Origin: a bacterium
Lineage (GTDB): Bacteria; Desulfobacterota; JAPLJL01
Length of the DNA stretch: 64,000 nucleotides
Reading direction: 5' to 3'
Assembly (NCBI GenBank): GCA_028713675.1
Contig: JAQTNV010000013.1
Coordinates: forward strand, 1-64,000
How positions within the stretch are numbered: position 1 is the stretch's first letter; every line of letters starts with the position of its first letter. Both the position numbers and the translations under genes were made by a program. The notes under the pieces were generated by a model, which saw nothing but the letters and a program-made list of their open reading frames with translations, was not told where the DNA came from and did no database searches. Below, piece by piece: positions 9,569-17,223 of this stretch.

Positions 9569-9764
9569 CTATTCCTCCCTTATTAAATCAATTACCAATA
9601 ACCAAATTCCAATAACCAAACTCCAATTACCAAACCAGGAACGAAACCAAACAACCAAGCACCAAATTCCAAGCAATTTCCGCCAGCCAAAATCTCAATG
9701 GCCGGGACTTCTTTAAACTTTAATATTAGGATTCCAGGCTTAAAACTTCAAACCCTAAATACAG
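9569..9764. repeat. Low-complexity spacer of CCAATAACCAAA-type phrases
   Basis: The 196-bp spacer upstream of cooS holds repeated short phrases built from AATTACCAATAACC, ATTCCAATAACCAAAC and similar units. No gene, terminator or clear promoter was seen beyond the cooS ribosome-binding site. Related A/C-rich phrases recur at about 11450 and 48860. Confidence 0.5.
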
Positions 9765-10127
9765 TTATCTGCCCAAAATCATCTTGACCGAAATTAAAAG
9801 CAGGAAAACCCCAAAAACCTTTTCCAGGACCACGCCGGAGAGTCCGACCGCGAACCGGGCGCCGAACAGGCCGCCCAAAAAGAAACCCGCTGCCATGAAA
9901 GCGGCCATTTCCAGGTTTACATATCCATGCCGGTAATAAGTCAGGGCCGCGAGCAGGCCCACGGGAGGCACAAGCACCGCGAGCGTAGTTCCCTGTGCCT
10001 GGTGCTGGGTCATGCCGAAAAAAAAGACCAGGATGGGGATGATGATCCCTCCTCCGCCGATCCCGATCAGTCCGCTCACTAACCCGGTGAACAAACCTAC
10101 GAGGACATAAAGAAGATAATTGCCCAC
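9765..10127 (-). CDS. Half-length TauE/SafE (DUF81) family membrane protein
   Basis: The 120-aa protein is almost entirely hydrophobic, with about four membrane spans and the glycine-rich signature GLVSGLIGIGGGGIIIPIL typical of the first half of TauE/SafE permeases. Most family members have about 250 residues made of two such repeats. This one contains a single repeat, so it would have to dimerise or be a fragment. It starts at a GTG with a good AGGAGG site eight bases upstream, and both ends look intact. It sits between cooS and an HD-domain gene on the same strand. Family members export sulfite, sulfoacetate or other organic anions, but no substrate can be inferred here. Confidence 0.8.
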   Translation of the reverse strand: MGNYLLYVLVGLFTGLVSGLIGIGGGGIIIPILVFFFGMTQHQAQGTTLAVLVPPVGLLAALTYYRHGYVNLEMAAFMAAGFFLGGLFGARFAVGLSGVVLEKVFGVFLLLISVKMILGR

Positions 10128-10152
10128 AGTTAAGCCCTCCTAAATTGTTATT

Positions 10153-10246
10153 GTCATTCCGGCGGAAGCCGGAATCCAGTTTATCAAGAAAATTCCTGGA
10201 TCCCTGCTTTCCTTCGACCTTACTCAGGACAAGTCGCAGGGATGAC
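10153..10246. repeat. GTCATTCCGGCG palindrome and related GGATCC...CAGGGATGACAG copy
   Basis: A copy of the dispersed imperfect palindrome (GTCATTCCGGCGGAAG, then GCCGGAATCCAG) is followed by a second, diverged copy in the opposite sense ending GGGATGACAG. The diverged copy contains an inserted CTTCGACCTTACTCAGG-type loop. The same family occurs at about 11239, 12816, 14452, 25005, 30725, 33060, 51896, 52021 and 53791. Confidence 0.8.
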
Positions 10247-10253
10247 AGACAAT

Positions 10254-11027
10254 TTACGAACTTGAATGGGGAAGCAGTAAATCCTTTGCCATTTCTTTCC
10301 CGGTCCCGGTTTTAAAAATCCGCGCGATCTTCTTTTCGAGTTCCTCCCGGCCCGCATCCGGGAATTCTTCCCTGAGATTCACCAGCCAGTCGGCGTCCCA
10401 GAGAATCCGGAACTCAAGCGTATCGATGTCTTTGGCGCTGTGGTGGCTCCCGACGATCCGGCTGACGTGCTCAATGGTTTCCGCGTCCAGGCTGAGCTCC
10501 CTCATGATCCGCTCGGCGATCGGCGGCCCTTCCATCTCCTGATACTTGCCGGCGGAGGAGCCGTGCTTGCGCTCGGCCTCCTTGATCCCGATGTCGTGCA
10601 GGAGGGCCGCGGTCAGAACCACGCGGGGATTTCCCCCCTCCCGGCGCAGAATTTTCTGGGCTTTTTCCAGGACCAGGAGTGCGTGCGTGATGCGTTTCTG
10701 ATCGCAGCCGAATTCCTTTTTGACCGCCTCAATCAGCCGGTCAATCATTGTTTCTTGTTGTTTTTCTTCTTTCTCTATGCCCTTTGCTCTATGCTCTATG
10801 CCCTCTTTCTGATCATATCCCAGGCATTCCTTGGCGTGCTCGCACCACTGGGCGCAGCCCAGGCTGATCCGGGGGTTCTGGACCCGCTGGCCGCACCCGG
10901 GACAGCGCCGGGACGAATCATCCTTGAAAAACTCTACCGGCCGGCCGCACTTCCCGCAGGCCACCTCGAAAATGTCTCCGGGCTTCCAGAACCGCGTATC
11001 CTGTCCGGGGCAAATAGTTTTAGACAT
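10254..11027 (-). CDS. Zinc-ribbon and HD-domain putative phosphohydrolase
   Basis: The 257-aa protein has an N-terminal zinc-binding part (about 1-75) with CGKCGRP, CPGCGQR and CAQWCEHAKEC cysteine pairs. This is followed by a charged linker and an HD domain (about 95-240) with the motifs LLHDIG and SHHSAKD, the expected metal-binding histidines and aspartates. HD domains of this kind hydrolyse nucleotide or other phosphate esters, and similar short proteins are often annotated as predicted metal-dependent phosphohydrolases. The start has no clear ribosome-binding site because the upstream 60 bases are tandem GTCCATTG-type repeats. It lies between the TauE-like gene and the Fe-S protein gene on the same strand, but the wide repeat-filled spacers argue against a tight operon. 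Confidence 0.8.
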   Translation of the reverse strand: MSKTICPGQDTRFWKPGDIFEVACGKCGRPVEFFKDDSSRRCPGCGQRVQNPRISLGCAQWCEHAKECLGYDQKEGIEHRAKGIEKEEKQQETMIDRLIEAVKKEFGCDQKRITHALLVLEKAQKILRREGGNPRVVLTAALLHDIGIKEAERKHGSSAGKYQEMEGPPIAERIMRELSLDAETIEHVSRIVGSHHSAKDIDTLEFRILWDADWLVNLREEFPDAGREELEKKIARIFKTGTGKEMAKDLLLPHSSS

Positions 11028-11471
11028 TGGTCATCGAGTCCATTGTGTCCATTGGGTCCATTGTGTCCGTAGTGTCCATTGAGTCTATTGGGTCATGGGT
11101 CATAGGTGATGGGTGATGGGTGATGGGTGATGGGTCATAGGTCATAGGCGATAAACGAGAAAAGGACAAAAGGTTGTCATCCTGAGCATCAGCGAAGGAT
11201 CTCGCTTTTTGGGTTTCTTTAGGCTTCATTCCATAACCGTCATTCCGGCGAAAGCCGGAATCCAGTTTTTTCTGTTTTCTTCGATTTTCACTCATTGCTC
11301 ATTGCTCGTTGCTCATTGTTTATCCCGAGTTTATCGAGAGACTCGTTGCTTATTGCTCTTTATTTTTAACGCAGCCTAAAGGCTGCGGCTACCGACCTGG
11401 TTTATCTGGTTTGCAAATCGTCATTCGTCAATCGTCAATTCTTTTTTCTAACCACCTAACAACCAAGCAAC
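11028..11471. repeat. Repeat-filled spacer with one class-2 REP hairpin
   Basis: No gene is supported in these 444 bp. From left to right there are tandem GTCCATTGTGTCC phrases (about 11037-11090), tandem GGTGATG / GGTCATA phrases (about 11095-11150), a GTCATTCCGGCG palindrome (11239-11265), CATTGCTCATTGCTC phrases, a GTAG-headed REP hairpin (11370-11392, arms CGCAGCC/GGCTGCG) and ACCTAACAACC phrases. An apparent 91-aa open frame across the first part is made only of these repeats. Confidence 0.75.
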
Positions 11472-12242
11472 CTAGCCACCTGGGTTTCCTTTTATTATTC
11501 TGCCGTCCCGCCCGATCACCATTTTCTTCATCGGCACCTTGACCCCGGAAAGCTCGATCGCCTTCTCGGCGGCGAAAAGCAGGCCATTGCAGCAGGGAAC
11601 CTCCATGATGACCACGGTCAGGCTTTTCGGTCGGGAAGCCTCCAGGATCGCCGCCAGCCGATTGATGTGCCCCTCGAGATCGTCGAATTTCGGGCAGGCC
11701 ATGACGATGGACCGGCCCCGGAGGAGATGCGGGTGCAGGTTTGGATAAGCCGTTGCGGCGCAGTCGGCCAGGAGGACAAGATCGGCTCCCTTCAGAAAGG
11801 GCGCCTCGGGAGGAAGGAGCTTCAACTTGATCGGCCAGTGCGTGAGCTCGGAATGGGCCTCCCGGGAGGCAGCCGGAGCGGGAACCTTCCCTTTCCTTAA
11901 ATCCATCATCGTGCTGGATGGACAGCCGCAGGGCAGGGTTTCCCCACTTCCGGGTTTCGTTATCTTCGGGGCTTTGCCGCCTTTTCCCTTCGGTTTCCTG
12001 TCTTTCATCCTTTTCTCTGCCTCCTTCTCATTAAACAAATTGGCCTTCCGCTCGATTATCTTCAGGGCCCCTTCCGGGCATTCGCCGATGCAGGCCCCGA
12101 GCCCGTCGCAGTAAATATCCTTGACGAGTTTGGCCTTGCCGTTGACCAGTTCGAGCGCCCCTTCCGCGCAGGCGGAGACGCACTGCCCGCAGCCGTTGCA
12201 CTTCTTTTCGTCGATCTCAATGATTTTTCTTGTTCTGGCCAT
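11472..12242 (-). CDS. Ferredoxin-type Fe-S protein with C-terminal domain
   Basis: The 256-aa protein begins with a bacterial ferredoxin fold. The first motif is a complete [4Fe-4S] CNGCGQCVSAC. In the second, CDGLGACIGECP, the second cysteine is replaced by Leu, so it could hold a [3Fe-4S] cluster or a [4Fe-4S] with another ligand. A basic linker (about 85-105) precedes a C-terminal domain of about 140 residues with conserved cysteines (LPCGCPSS, EVPCCNG, CAATAYP). I recall this architecture as a common, uncharacterised anaerobe family. Its start at 12242 has a GGGAGG site and lies inside the 3' end of the Rrf2 gene, so the two are translationally coupled. An Rrf2-controlled redox role is likely; the reaction is unknown. 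Confidence 0.85.
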   Translation of the reverse strand: MARTRKIIEIDEKKCNGCGQCVSACAEGALELVNGKAKLVKDIYCDGLGACIGECPEGALKIIERKANLFNEKEAEKRMKDRKPKGKGGKAPKITKPGSGETLPCGCPSSTMMDLRKGKVPAPAASREAHSELTHWPIKLKLLPPEAPFLKGADLVLLADCAATAYPNLHPHLLRGRSIVMACPKFDDLEGHINRLAAILEASRPKSLTVVIMEVPCCNGLLFAAEKAIELSGVKVPMKKMVIGRDGRIIKGNPGG

Positions 12243-12672
12243 GTTTTCCTCCCTTCCGGGGAAGAGAAAGGTTTCTAAACTCCGAAAGCCGGGTTTTGGT
12301 CAGATACTCCCTCACCTGCCGGTTGACCGAATCCAGCATCCCTCCGAAAATGCATGACCCCTCCGGGCAGATCGGGGAAGAAAGCAGACATTTGTCCTCC
12401 GCAAGCTTGCCTTCGATAATCTCGAAAATCTCGAGCAAATAGATCTCCGACGGTTTCTTTTTCAGCCGGAAACCTCCGGCGGGCCCCCGGATGGACTCCA
12501 CCAGCCCGGCCCGGACCAGGCGCTGGAGGACCTTGGCAAGGTGCGCCTCCGATCCCTGGAGTACGGTCGAGATCTCATGCGTAGAAACCAGCCGGTCCGG
12601 GTTGGCCGACATCATCAGCGCCGCGTGCAGGGCCAGGGATACCGCTTCGGAAATGTTTAGTATCTTCGCCAT
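12217..12672 (-). CDS. Rrf2-family transcriptional regulator
   Basis: The protein (151 aa from ATG 12672; an in-frame TTG six bases earlier is less likely) has the Rrf2 winged helix. A recognition region reads VSTHEISTVLQGSEAHLAKVLQRLVRAGLV, followed by the family wing SIRGPAGGFRL. Three cysteines in KCLLSSPICPEGSC sit where IscR, NsrR and RirA bind a Fe-S cluster, although their spacing (x6, x4) differs from IscR. It is therefore a candidate sensor of Fe-S, redox or NO state. The gene overlaps the downstream Fe-S protein gene by 26 bases and is preceded by a strong promoter whose -10 lies inside a palindrome, pointing to autoregulation. Confidence 0.9.
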   Translation of the reverse strand: MAKILNISEAVSLALHAALMMSANPDRLVSTHEISTVLQGSEAHLAKVLQRLVRAGLVESIRGPAGGFRLKKKPSEIYLLEIFEIIEGKLAEDKCLLSSPICPEGSCIFGGMLDSVNRQVREYLTKTRLSEFRNLSLPRKGGKHGQNKKNH

Positions 12673-12691
12673 TACCAATCCCCTATCAAGT

Positions 12692-12715
12692 ATTATGGTA
12701 CTACATTACCAAAAT
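12692..12715. promoter_or_regulatory. Palindromic operator overlapping the rrf2 -10
   Basis: On the minus strand the sequence is ATTTTGGTA, six bases, TACCATAAT. The arms match at eight of nine positions. The palindrome covers the -10 element and the start-site region of the promoter of the Rrf2-family gene, the expected place for an autorepressor. Binding by that protein is inferred. Confidence 0.6.
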
Positions 12716-12731
12716 AGATAAATCATGTCAA
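12703..12731 (-). promoter_or_regulatory. Sigma-70-type promoter of the rrf2/Fe-S operon
   Basis: The minus strand has a perfect -35 TTGACA (12726-12731), a 17-bp spacer and -10 TAATGT (12703-12708). Transcription would start near 12696, giving a leader of about 24 bases with an AGGGGA ribosome-binding site before ATG 12672. Confidence 0.75.
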
Positions 12732-12937
12732 TGGCAGGTCATAGGTGATAGGTGATAGGTGATGGGTCATAGGTAAAGAGCATAGGGCATAAAGCAAAGG
12801 GTAAAAAAAACAAACGTCATTCCGGCGGAAGCCGGAATCCAGGTGCTCTCCATCTTAGGAAAGACCTGTTGGAGGTTTGAGTCCTTTGACTGAAAGTAGC
12901 GATTTTGAGACAATGGCTTTGCCTGCCAATTAGCTAT

Positions 12938-13714
12938 ATGAAAAAGGCCATTATCATATCGATCCTCTTTCTTCTCCCCACTACTGCCAACTCCTATAGT
13001 CTGCTCCAGCCGGAAACCCATGGTATTAGGGTGAGCTTTGCTTCGCTTCTTCTTGCCGAAGAGCAACCTGCCGAGCCGCCGGCTGGGCAACCCGCTCCCG
13101 ATATAATCCATGAAGAAAAATCTCCTGATTTGGAGCCGGAGGAAAAGCCCGTAATATATAAACCGAAGAATTACTGGTTCCCTATTCTTTGGGACCTTGT
13201 CCCCATCCCTACTCTATGGTTATGGGCCAATCACTGCTCCCAAGCAAATGGCGTGCATGACGAAAATAATTGTTCGGACCCACTGATAAAAGCGACTATC
13301 ATAGGCATTCCCTTGTGGTCTATTCCTCCCACAATATACACTCAACCTCATATCGCATTTGATTTCGCTTTGCCCGGTGGAAACTTTCAGGTTTTGTTTC
13401 TCGCTTTTTTGATATATGAAGTCATTAGCGAGAAAGACAAACCTGATTATTTCTGTTGTGACAGCCACCCTGTCAATGAAGAATGCTGTCAGGAATATAT
13501 TGACATGCACTTTTATGGGAAAGAAAGAAAGGAAGAATATCTTTATCTTGTTATCTCAGCTTCTGCTCTTCAGGCAGTAGATATTATCTTTCATACAATA
13601 TTCGTGAAAAGAAATAACGCACTTTACCAAGAGCAACAATTAAGAAAGCAGGTTTATATCACCCCTTACATTGATAAGGACCGTGCCGGCCTCGCCTGCC
13701 AATACAGTTTCTGA
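12938..13714 (+). CDS. Secreted or membrane protein of unknown function, paralogue 1
   Basis: I do not recognise this family. The start was placed at the ATG at 12938 rather than 12905 because the residues MKKAIIISILFLLPTTANSYS then form a clean signal peptide that matches the next gene. A Pro/Glu-rich stretch (about 40-75) follows, then three or four hydrophobic segments, a Cys-rich part (CCDSHPVNEECC) and a C-terminus ending DRAGLACQYSF. The next gene encodes a protein with the same signal peptide, the same Glu/Pro linker and the ending DRAGLAFQYSF, so the pair arose by tandem duplication and diverged strongly in the middle. The spacing is 11 bases, which fits an operon. The terminal aromatic residue recalls outer-membrane proteins, but the hydrophobic spans argue for the inner membrane. 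Confidence 0.7.
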   Translation: MKKAIIISILFLLPTTANSYSLLQPETHGIRVSFASLLLAEEQPAEPPAGQPAPDIIHEEKSPDLEPEEKPVIYKPKNYWFPILWDLVPIPTLWLWANHCSQANGVHDENNCSDPLIKATIIGIPLWSIPPTIYTQPHIAFDFALPGGNFQVLFLAFLIYEVISEKDKPDYFCCDSHPVNEECCQEYIDMHFYGKERKEEYLYLVISASALQAVDIIFHTIFVKRNNALYQEQQLRKQVYITPYIDKDRAGLACQYSF

Positions 13715-13725
13715 AAATATTCCTT

Positions 13726-14418
13726 ATGAAAAAAGCCCTTGTCATATCCATTCTCTTTATTCTCCCCGCCACTGCCAGCGCCTACAGTTTGCTCAAACCG
13801 GAGACCTCCGAAAGCAGAATAATTCCAGCTTCGCATCTGTCTTTGGCCGAAGAACAACCTTTGGAACAGCCGGCAGAGCAATCTTCTCCTGAAGATCAGC
13901 CATCTACAAAACCATTGAAACCAGTCTCCCCCGGCCTGGCTTTCTTTTTAGCTTCACTTCCCATTTCAACTAGCCTTATCGTTTTGGGGGTTTCCGCAAT
14001 ACCCGGTGACGGTTATTACATAATTCCGGTGATATACGGATCGCTTTCGTTTTCTTTCCTGACCATTCCATACCACATTTATGTTCATGACCCTCCTTGG
14101 AAAACTTTTACATTCGCACTTGTAAAACCGTTAGCTTCTGCGCTTTTCATAATTGGGACCATTGGTATAACCATGGAAGCATACGATAATTGTCATGATT
14201 GGAACCGTGGCGATGACATAAACTGCGCTCCTCCTGGAATATGGGCTGCCTTTATCATAGGATCAACCGCATTTACCGGAATGTATTTATATGAACTAAT
14301 CGACGCCCCTTTGGCCGCCATACGATACAACAAGAAAATCGCGCAGCAGCAAGGATTTAATATATTTCCTTACGCTACGCGGGACCGTGCCGGCCTCGCC
14401 TTCCAATACAGCTTCTAA
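13726..14418 (+). CDS. Secreted or membrane protein of unknown function, paralogue 2
   Basis: This 230-aa protein is the second member of the tandem pair. It has a signal peptide (MKKALVISILFILPATASAYS), a LLKPETSES segment shared with its neighbour, a Gln/Glu/Pro-rich linker (about 45-70) and four hydrophobic segments (about 78-100, 110-125, 140-160 and 180-200). The C-terminal motif is RDRAGLAFQYSF. Its start follows the stop of the first paralogue by 11 bases. No catalytic motif is visible and no function is proposed. Confidence 0.7.
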   Translation: MKKALVISILFILPATASAYSLLKPETSESRIIPASHLSLAEEQPLEQPAEQSSPEDQPSTKPLKPVSPGLAFFLASLPISTSLIVLGVSAIPGDGYYIIPVIYGSLSFSFLTIPYHIYVHDPPWKTFTFALVKPLASALFIIGTIGITMEAYDNCHDWNRGDDINCAPPGIWAAFIIGSTAFTGMYLYELIDAPLAAIRYNKKIAQQQGFNIFPYATRDRAGLAFQYSF

Positions 14419-14648
14419 ACAAATCTTTCCGAGAAAAATAAACAAACTGTTCTCTGGATCCCGGCTTTCCTTCGACAATACTCAGGACAAGTCGCCGGGA
14501 TAACGATTATCGAATTGAGGAATCAAAGCTTAGAATTTGTTTGGTAATTGCCTGCCCTGAGCGAAGCCGAAGGGGAGCTTGGTTATTGGAGCTTATCTTT
14601 TCATCATTCTCCAATCTACAATCGTCAATCGTAAATCGTCATTAGGAT
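14419..14648. repeat. Spacer with diverged GGATCC-type palindrome
   Basis: It holds a diverged copy of the dispersed palindrome (CTGGATCCCGGCTTTCC to CCGGGATAAC, about 14452-14503) with a CTCAGGACAAGTC loop insert. CAATCGTCAATCGTAAATCG phrases lie next to the start of the flavoprotein gene's downstream side. No gene or terminator is evident. Confidence 0.55.
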
Positions 14649-15281
14649 TTATCTCTTGATTCTTCCCGAAAGGTTTACCGCCCTTTTGATCACGCCCTGC
14701 GCGGCTAGGATGCCAGGCAGGTCGGCTTCCACAGCGTGGTGGTCGTCCTTCTCCCTTCGGACAAGGATCGGATTCGCTATTCCCGCAGCCCCGAAGAGCG
14801 CTCCCCCATCGTGGTAGCTGACCGGCAGCATCTCGAGGACCATGAAGCTGTAAATAATTGAAAGAAGTGTGGTTTCCATCCCGGCGTTACGCCCCCACCC
14901 CACGGTCAGGGCCACACCCAGCTTGTCTTTCATCACGCCCCGATGGGCAGGGCTGAAGATGAAGGGCCGGGTGCGGTCGAAGATACTCGCCATCCTTCCG
15001 GTCATCCGCCCGTAGTAGGCCGGCGAAGCCGCCACCAGGATGTCGCAGGATTTTATTTTGTGTAGAACTTCCTCCCCGTCATCCTTCTGGGCGCAGATTT
15101 TTTCGGCATCTTTGTTCTTCAGGCACCAGTTGCAGTGAACGCAGTCCTCAATCTTCTTTTTGGCGAGCTCGACGATCTCGATCTCCGGCCCGGTCCCCTG
15201 GATCGGCTCCAGGGCCTTTTCCAGATAGACGTAGGCGTTCCCTTTCTTAACCGGCGACCCGCAAAGTCCGAGTATTTTCAT
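14649..15281 (-). CDS. Iron-sulfur flavoprotein / NADPH-dependent FMN reductase family
   Basis: The 210-aa protein has a flavodoxin-like FMN-binding fold with the phosphate-binding loop GLCGSPVKKGNAYVYLE at the N-terminus and the SPAYYGRMTG loop near residue 92. The compact cysteine motif CVHCNWC followed by C eight residues later (DAEKICAQKDD) is the [4Fe-4S] signature of iron-sulfur flavoproteins of anaerobes. Such proteins move electrons from ferredoxin and have been linked to O2 or H2O2 detoxification in methanogens. It lies 11 bases downstream of vapC on the same strand and probably shares its transcript, although the functions look unrelated. Confidence 0.85.
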   Translation of the reverse strand: MKILGLCGSPVKKGNAYVYLEKALEPIQGTGPEIEIVELAKKKIEDCVHCNWCLKNKDAEKICAQKDDGEEVLHKIKSCDILVAASPAYYGRMTGRMASIFDRTRPFIFSPAHRGVMKDKLGVALTVGWGRNAGMETTLLSIIYSFMVLEMLPVSYHDGGALFGAAGIANPILVRREKDDHHAVEADLPGILAAQGVIKRAVNLSGRIKR

Positions 15282-15292
15282 TAGAGTTCTTT

Positions 15293-15688
15293 CTATCTTT
15301 TAAGGATCAGCAAGCCAATCCGTTGGATTGCTTCAAAATGTTCATCAAAGGTTACTACCGTCGCCCCTTCTCGCGCAGCTACGGCGGCTATCCAGATGTC
15401 ATTGGTGGGAAGAGGTTTTCCGGCTTTTCGGAGCTGGACAATAATTTCCGAATAGTGAACAGTTGTTTCATCTTCTATATCAAGAATTTTGGTCGTTGGA
15501 TGCGTCAGGAATTCCTTAAGCTCTTTTTCGTTCCGGTCACGATGTTTTCCCAGATTAAAGCCCGTCCTTAACTCACCCAGGACAATAACCGGAATTCCGA
15601 TTTCCCTAGCCGAGCTTATTGTTTCGACTGCGGCTGGATGGCCGCGTTTAAATTCGCTGTAGGCGGAAGTATCGAGGCAGATTCGCAT
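15293..15688 (-). CDS. vapC: PIN-domain ribonuclease toxin, VapC type
   Basis: From the ATG at 15688 the protein has 131 residues and begins MRICLDTSAYSEF, the PIN-domain opening with the first metal-binding Asp. Other acidic residues expected in PIN domains follow: Glu in VLGELRTGF, Asp in PTNDIWIAA and Asp in VTFDEHF. VapC toxins cleave RNA, often initiator tRNA or rRNA. The start is chosen because the antitoxin stop and this start overlap as TGATG, a typical toxin-antitoxin arrangement; an in-frame upstream ATG at 15697 is less likely. Confidence 0.88.
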   Translation of the reverse strand: MRICLDTSAYSEFKRGHPAAVETISSAREIGIPVIVLGELRTGFNLGKHRDRNEKELKEFLTHPTTKILDIEDETTVHYSEIIVQLRKAGKPLPTNDIWIAAVAAREGATVVTFDEHFEAIQRIGLLILKR

Positions 15689-15939
15689 CAAGACCACAAT
15701 TCCGGATCCACCTGTTCAAAGCAGGCCGTGTTGGCTTCGAACTCCCTCACATCTTCTTCGCTCCAGGTTCCGGCGAGTTTTTCTAATCCATTGGTATAGC
15801 GGACTTCCGGAGTCAAGCCTAAAGCCCGGGAAAGGAGTTCGAGAACAGTCTGATTAAGAGACTGCCCCCGGCGCTTTCTCTCTGACTCAAGTGATTTGGC
15901 AAGCGGTTCGGAAACATTTCTAACCGTTAACTGTTTCAT
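15688..15939 (-). CDS. vapB: Antitoxin of the VapBC pair
   Basis: Starting at ATG 15939, the 83-aa protein opens MKQLTVRNVSEPLAKSLE and continues with RRGQSLNQTVLELLSRALGL. This is a ribbon-helix-helix fold of the kind found in VapB/FitA-like antitoxins, which bind their own promoter. The C-terminal part (about 45-83, with TWSEEDVREFEAN) would wrap the toxin. The open frame extends further upstream to 16035, but that extension overlaps the neighbouring gene and has no similarity to antitoxins. Confidence 0.85.
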   Translation of the reverse strand: MKQLTVRNVSEPLAKSLESERKRRGQSLNQTVLELLSRALGLTPEVRYTNGLEKLAGTWSEEDVREFEANTACFEQVDPELWS

Positions 15940-16013
15940 TGATTTTCTCCATTCTTCATTGATTTCATCAAATGCCTTCACTGCCTGTATTATATGAAAG
16001 CATAGAACAAAAG

Positions 16014-16469
16014 TCAATCCTGTTCCCCACCCCACGCCTGGAGTTCGATGATATTCCCTTCTGGGTCCGCAACATACACAACCGTCAACTTCCCCACCCC
16101 TTCAACCACCGCGGTTGCAACCTCGCCGACCTTCTTGCCGCCATGCGCCAGGACTTTCTCCATCACTTTTCCCACGTCTTTGACCTCAAACGCAATGTGG
16201 CCAAATCCTTCACGGTTTGCCACAGGAGATGGCTTCTTTTCGTTTTTTAAATATTGGAACATCTCCAGCGTCGGTCCCTGCTCGCCATAGCCAGGCAGTC
16301 GAAGATGCGCACCGGATATCTCGGCGCCTTTTACCCCCGTCCCCTTTTCCAGCCATGCGCCGGACAGGTGTCGTTCCGGAGGCACCCGGACGCACCCGAA
16401 AATATCTTCGTAAAACTTGGCCAGTTTCTTCCAATCCTTAGCGACGATGTTGGTATGTTTGAATTTCAT
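16014..16469 (-). CDS. Glyoxalase/VOC-superfamily protein
   Basis: The 151-aa protein has the two beta-alpha-beta-beta-beta units of the vicinal oxygen chelate fold. A metal-binding His lies at residue 5 (KFKHTNIV), Glu in PTLEMFQY, His in GFGHIAFEV and Glu in GNIIELQAW, the usual four ligand positions. Family members include glyoxalase I, methylmalonyl-CoA epimerase and extradiol dioxygenases. The motif DPEGNIIELQ resembles the lactoylglutathione lyase-like group, but the substrate is not predictable. It is an apparently single gene upstream of vapBC on the same strand. Confidence 0.85.
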   Translation of the reverse strand: MKFKHTNIVAKDWKKLAKFYEDIFGCVRVPPERHLSGAWLEKGTGVKGAEISGAHLRLPGYGEQGPTLEMFQYLKNEKKPSPVANREGFGHIAFEVKDVGKVMEKVLAHGGKKVGEVATAVVEGVGKLTVVYVADPEGNIIELQAWGGEQD

Positions 16470-16563
16470 TTATTTTCGTTATCCGCAGATTTCTCTCTTA
16501 TAGCTTCTATTATCTCTTTTTTTCTCTGCCTACTGCCTGCTCGGAACGCAGCCTTCACTCGAT

Positions 16564-16673
16564 CACAATGCCTCGGGATCTAATCGAAAAGCCTGCGGCT
16601 ATCGGCTGAAGATCTTACGCAGGCTTCCCTCGTCCACAATGCCTCGGGATCTGATCGAAAAGCCTGCGGCTAC
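16564..16673. repeat. Two direct 39-bp repeats
   Basis: The segment CACAATGCCTCGGGATCT...AAAAGCCTGCGGCTA occurs at 16564-16602 and again at 16635-16673, 71 bases apart, differing at one position. Each ends in the GCCTGCGGCTA half of the class-2 REP hairpin seen elsewhere. The spacer 16470-16684 holds nothing else I can support. Confidence 0.8.
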
Positions 16674-16684
16674 CAGTTTCCCGC

Positions 16685-17029
16685 TTATTGCTTTCTCACC
16701 CGTAACTCCACCGCGCTGATATCCTCGATCACCACCAGGGCGTCGTAAAATTCCTTCCCAACCAGCTTTTCGAGATACACGAGGCCGTTTTTCACATCCT
16801 TAACCGTCCCCGACAAGGATTGTCCCGAAGACAGGTCCACCGTCACCGTCTTGCCCTTGAGTGCGGTCAGGTTGTCAGCCACAGTGAAGTTCACGTTGAG
16901 CTGGGCCACCTCCGCCTTTTGCGCTTCTTGGGCCGGGGAATTTTTCACCATCAGCGCGGAGCCGGCCGCGAGACCAATCAGCAGGACCAGAGCCATCGTT
17001 ATTACCCTTCCGCTTTTCCGATTCTTCAT
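16685..17029 (-). CDS. Membrane-anchored or secreted small protein, unknown
   Basis: The 114-aa protein starts with a positively charged N-terminus and one hydrophobic segment (about 8-30) acting as signal anchor or signal peptide, followed by a globular domain of about 75 residues. The segment VDLSSGQSLSGTVKDVKNGLVYLEKL has the strand pattern of a small Sm-like or barrel domain (ligand, turn, function restated as strand pairs), but this is only a resemblance. No catalytic motif is seen. It stands alone between repeat-filled spacers. Confidence 0.7.
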   Translation of the reverse strand: MKNRKSGRVITMALVLLIGLAAGSALMVKNSPAQEAQKAEVAQLNVNFTVADNLTALKGKTVTVDLSSGQSLSGTVKDVKNGLVYLEKLVGKEFYDALVVIEDISAVELRVRKQ

Positions 17030-17177
17030 TTTATTTCACTCCTTTCGTTGAAATCTTATGAATTATTTCACACCCTGCCCTTTGCCCTATGCTCTCTTCC
17101 AAATCGTTTCACGGGTTTTCCATATCTCCTATCTCCCATCTTCCATCTTCCATCTTCCATCTTCCATCTCCCAGGAG

Positions 17178-17200
17178 CGCAGGCTGAAGCCTGCGGCTAC
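17178..17200 (-). repeat. Class-2 REP hairpin (GTAG head, CGCAGGC/GCCTGCG)
   Basis: Read on the minus strand, a GTAGC head is followed by arms CGCAGGC and GCCTGCG around a TTCA loop. It matches hairpins at 11370-11392 and 48895-48917, whose arm bases differ but still pair. Confidence 0.75.
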
Positions 17201-17223
17201 CGGCTGCCCCTTGCTAGGCATTT

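Noticed and set aside
7652-9586. 644-aa open frame on the plus strand
   Set aside because: It lies exactly opposite cooS; its composition (His, Asp, Gly, Pro rich) is the antisense artefact of a GC-rich gene. cooS has clear motifs and a ribosome-binding site.
11020-11295. 91-aa minus-strand frame made of MTHDPS/MDTMD repeats
   Set aside because: It is a translation of the GGTGATG, GTCCATTG and GTCATTCC repeats and has no protein-like character.
12767-13111. 114-aa minus-strand frame
   Set aside because: It reads through repeat sequence and the opposite strand of the secreted-protein gene.
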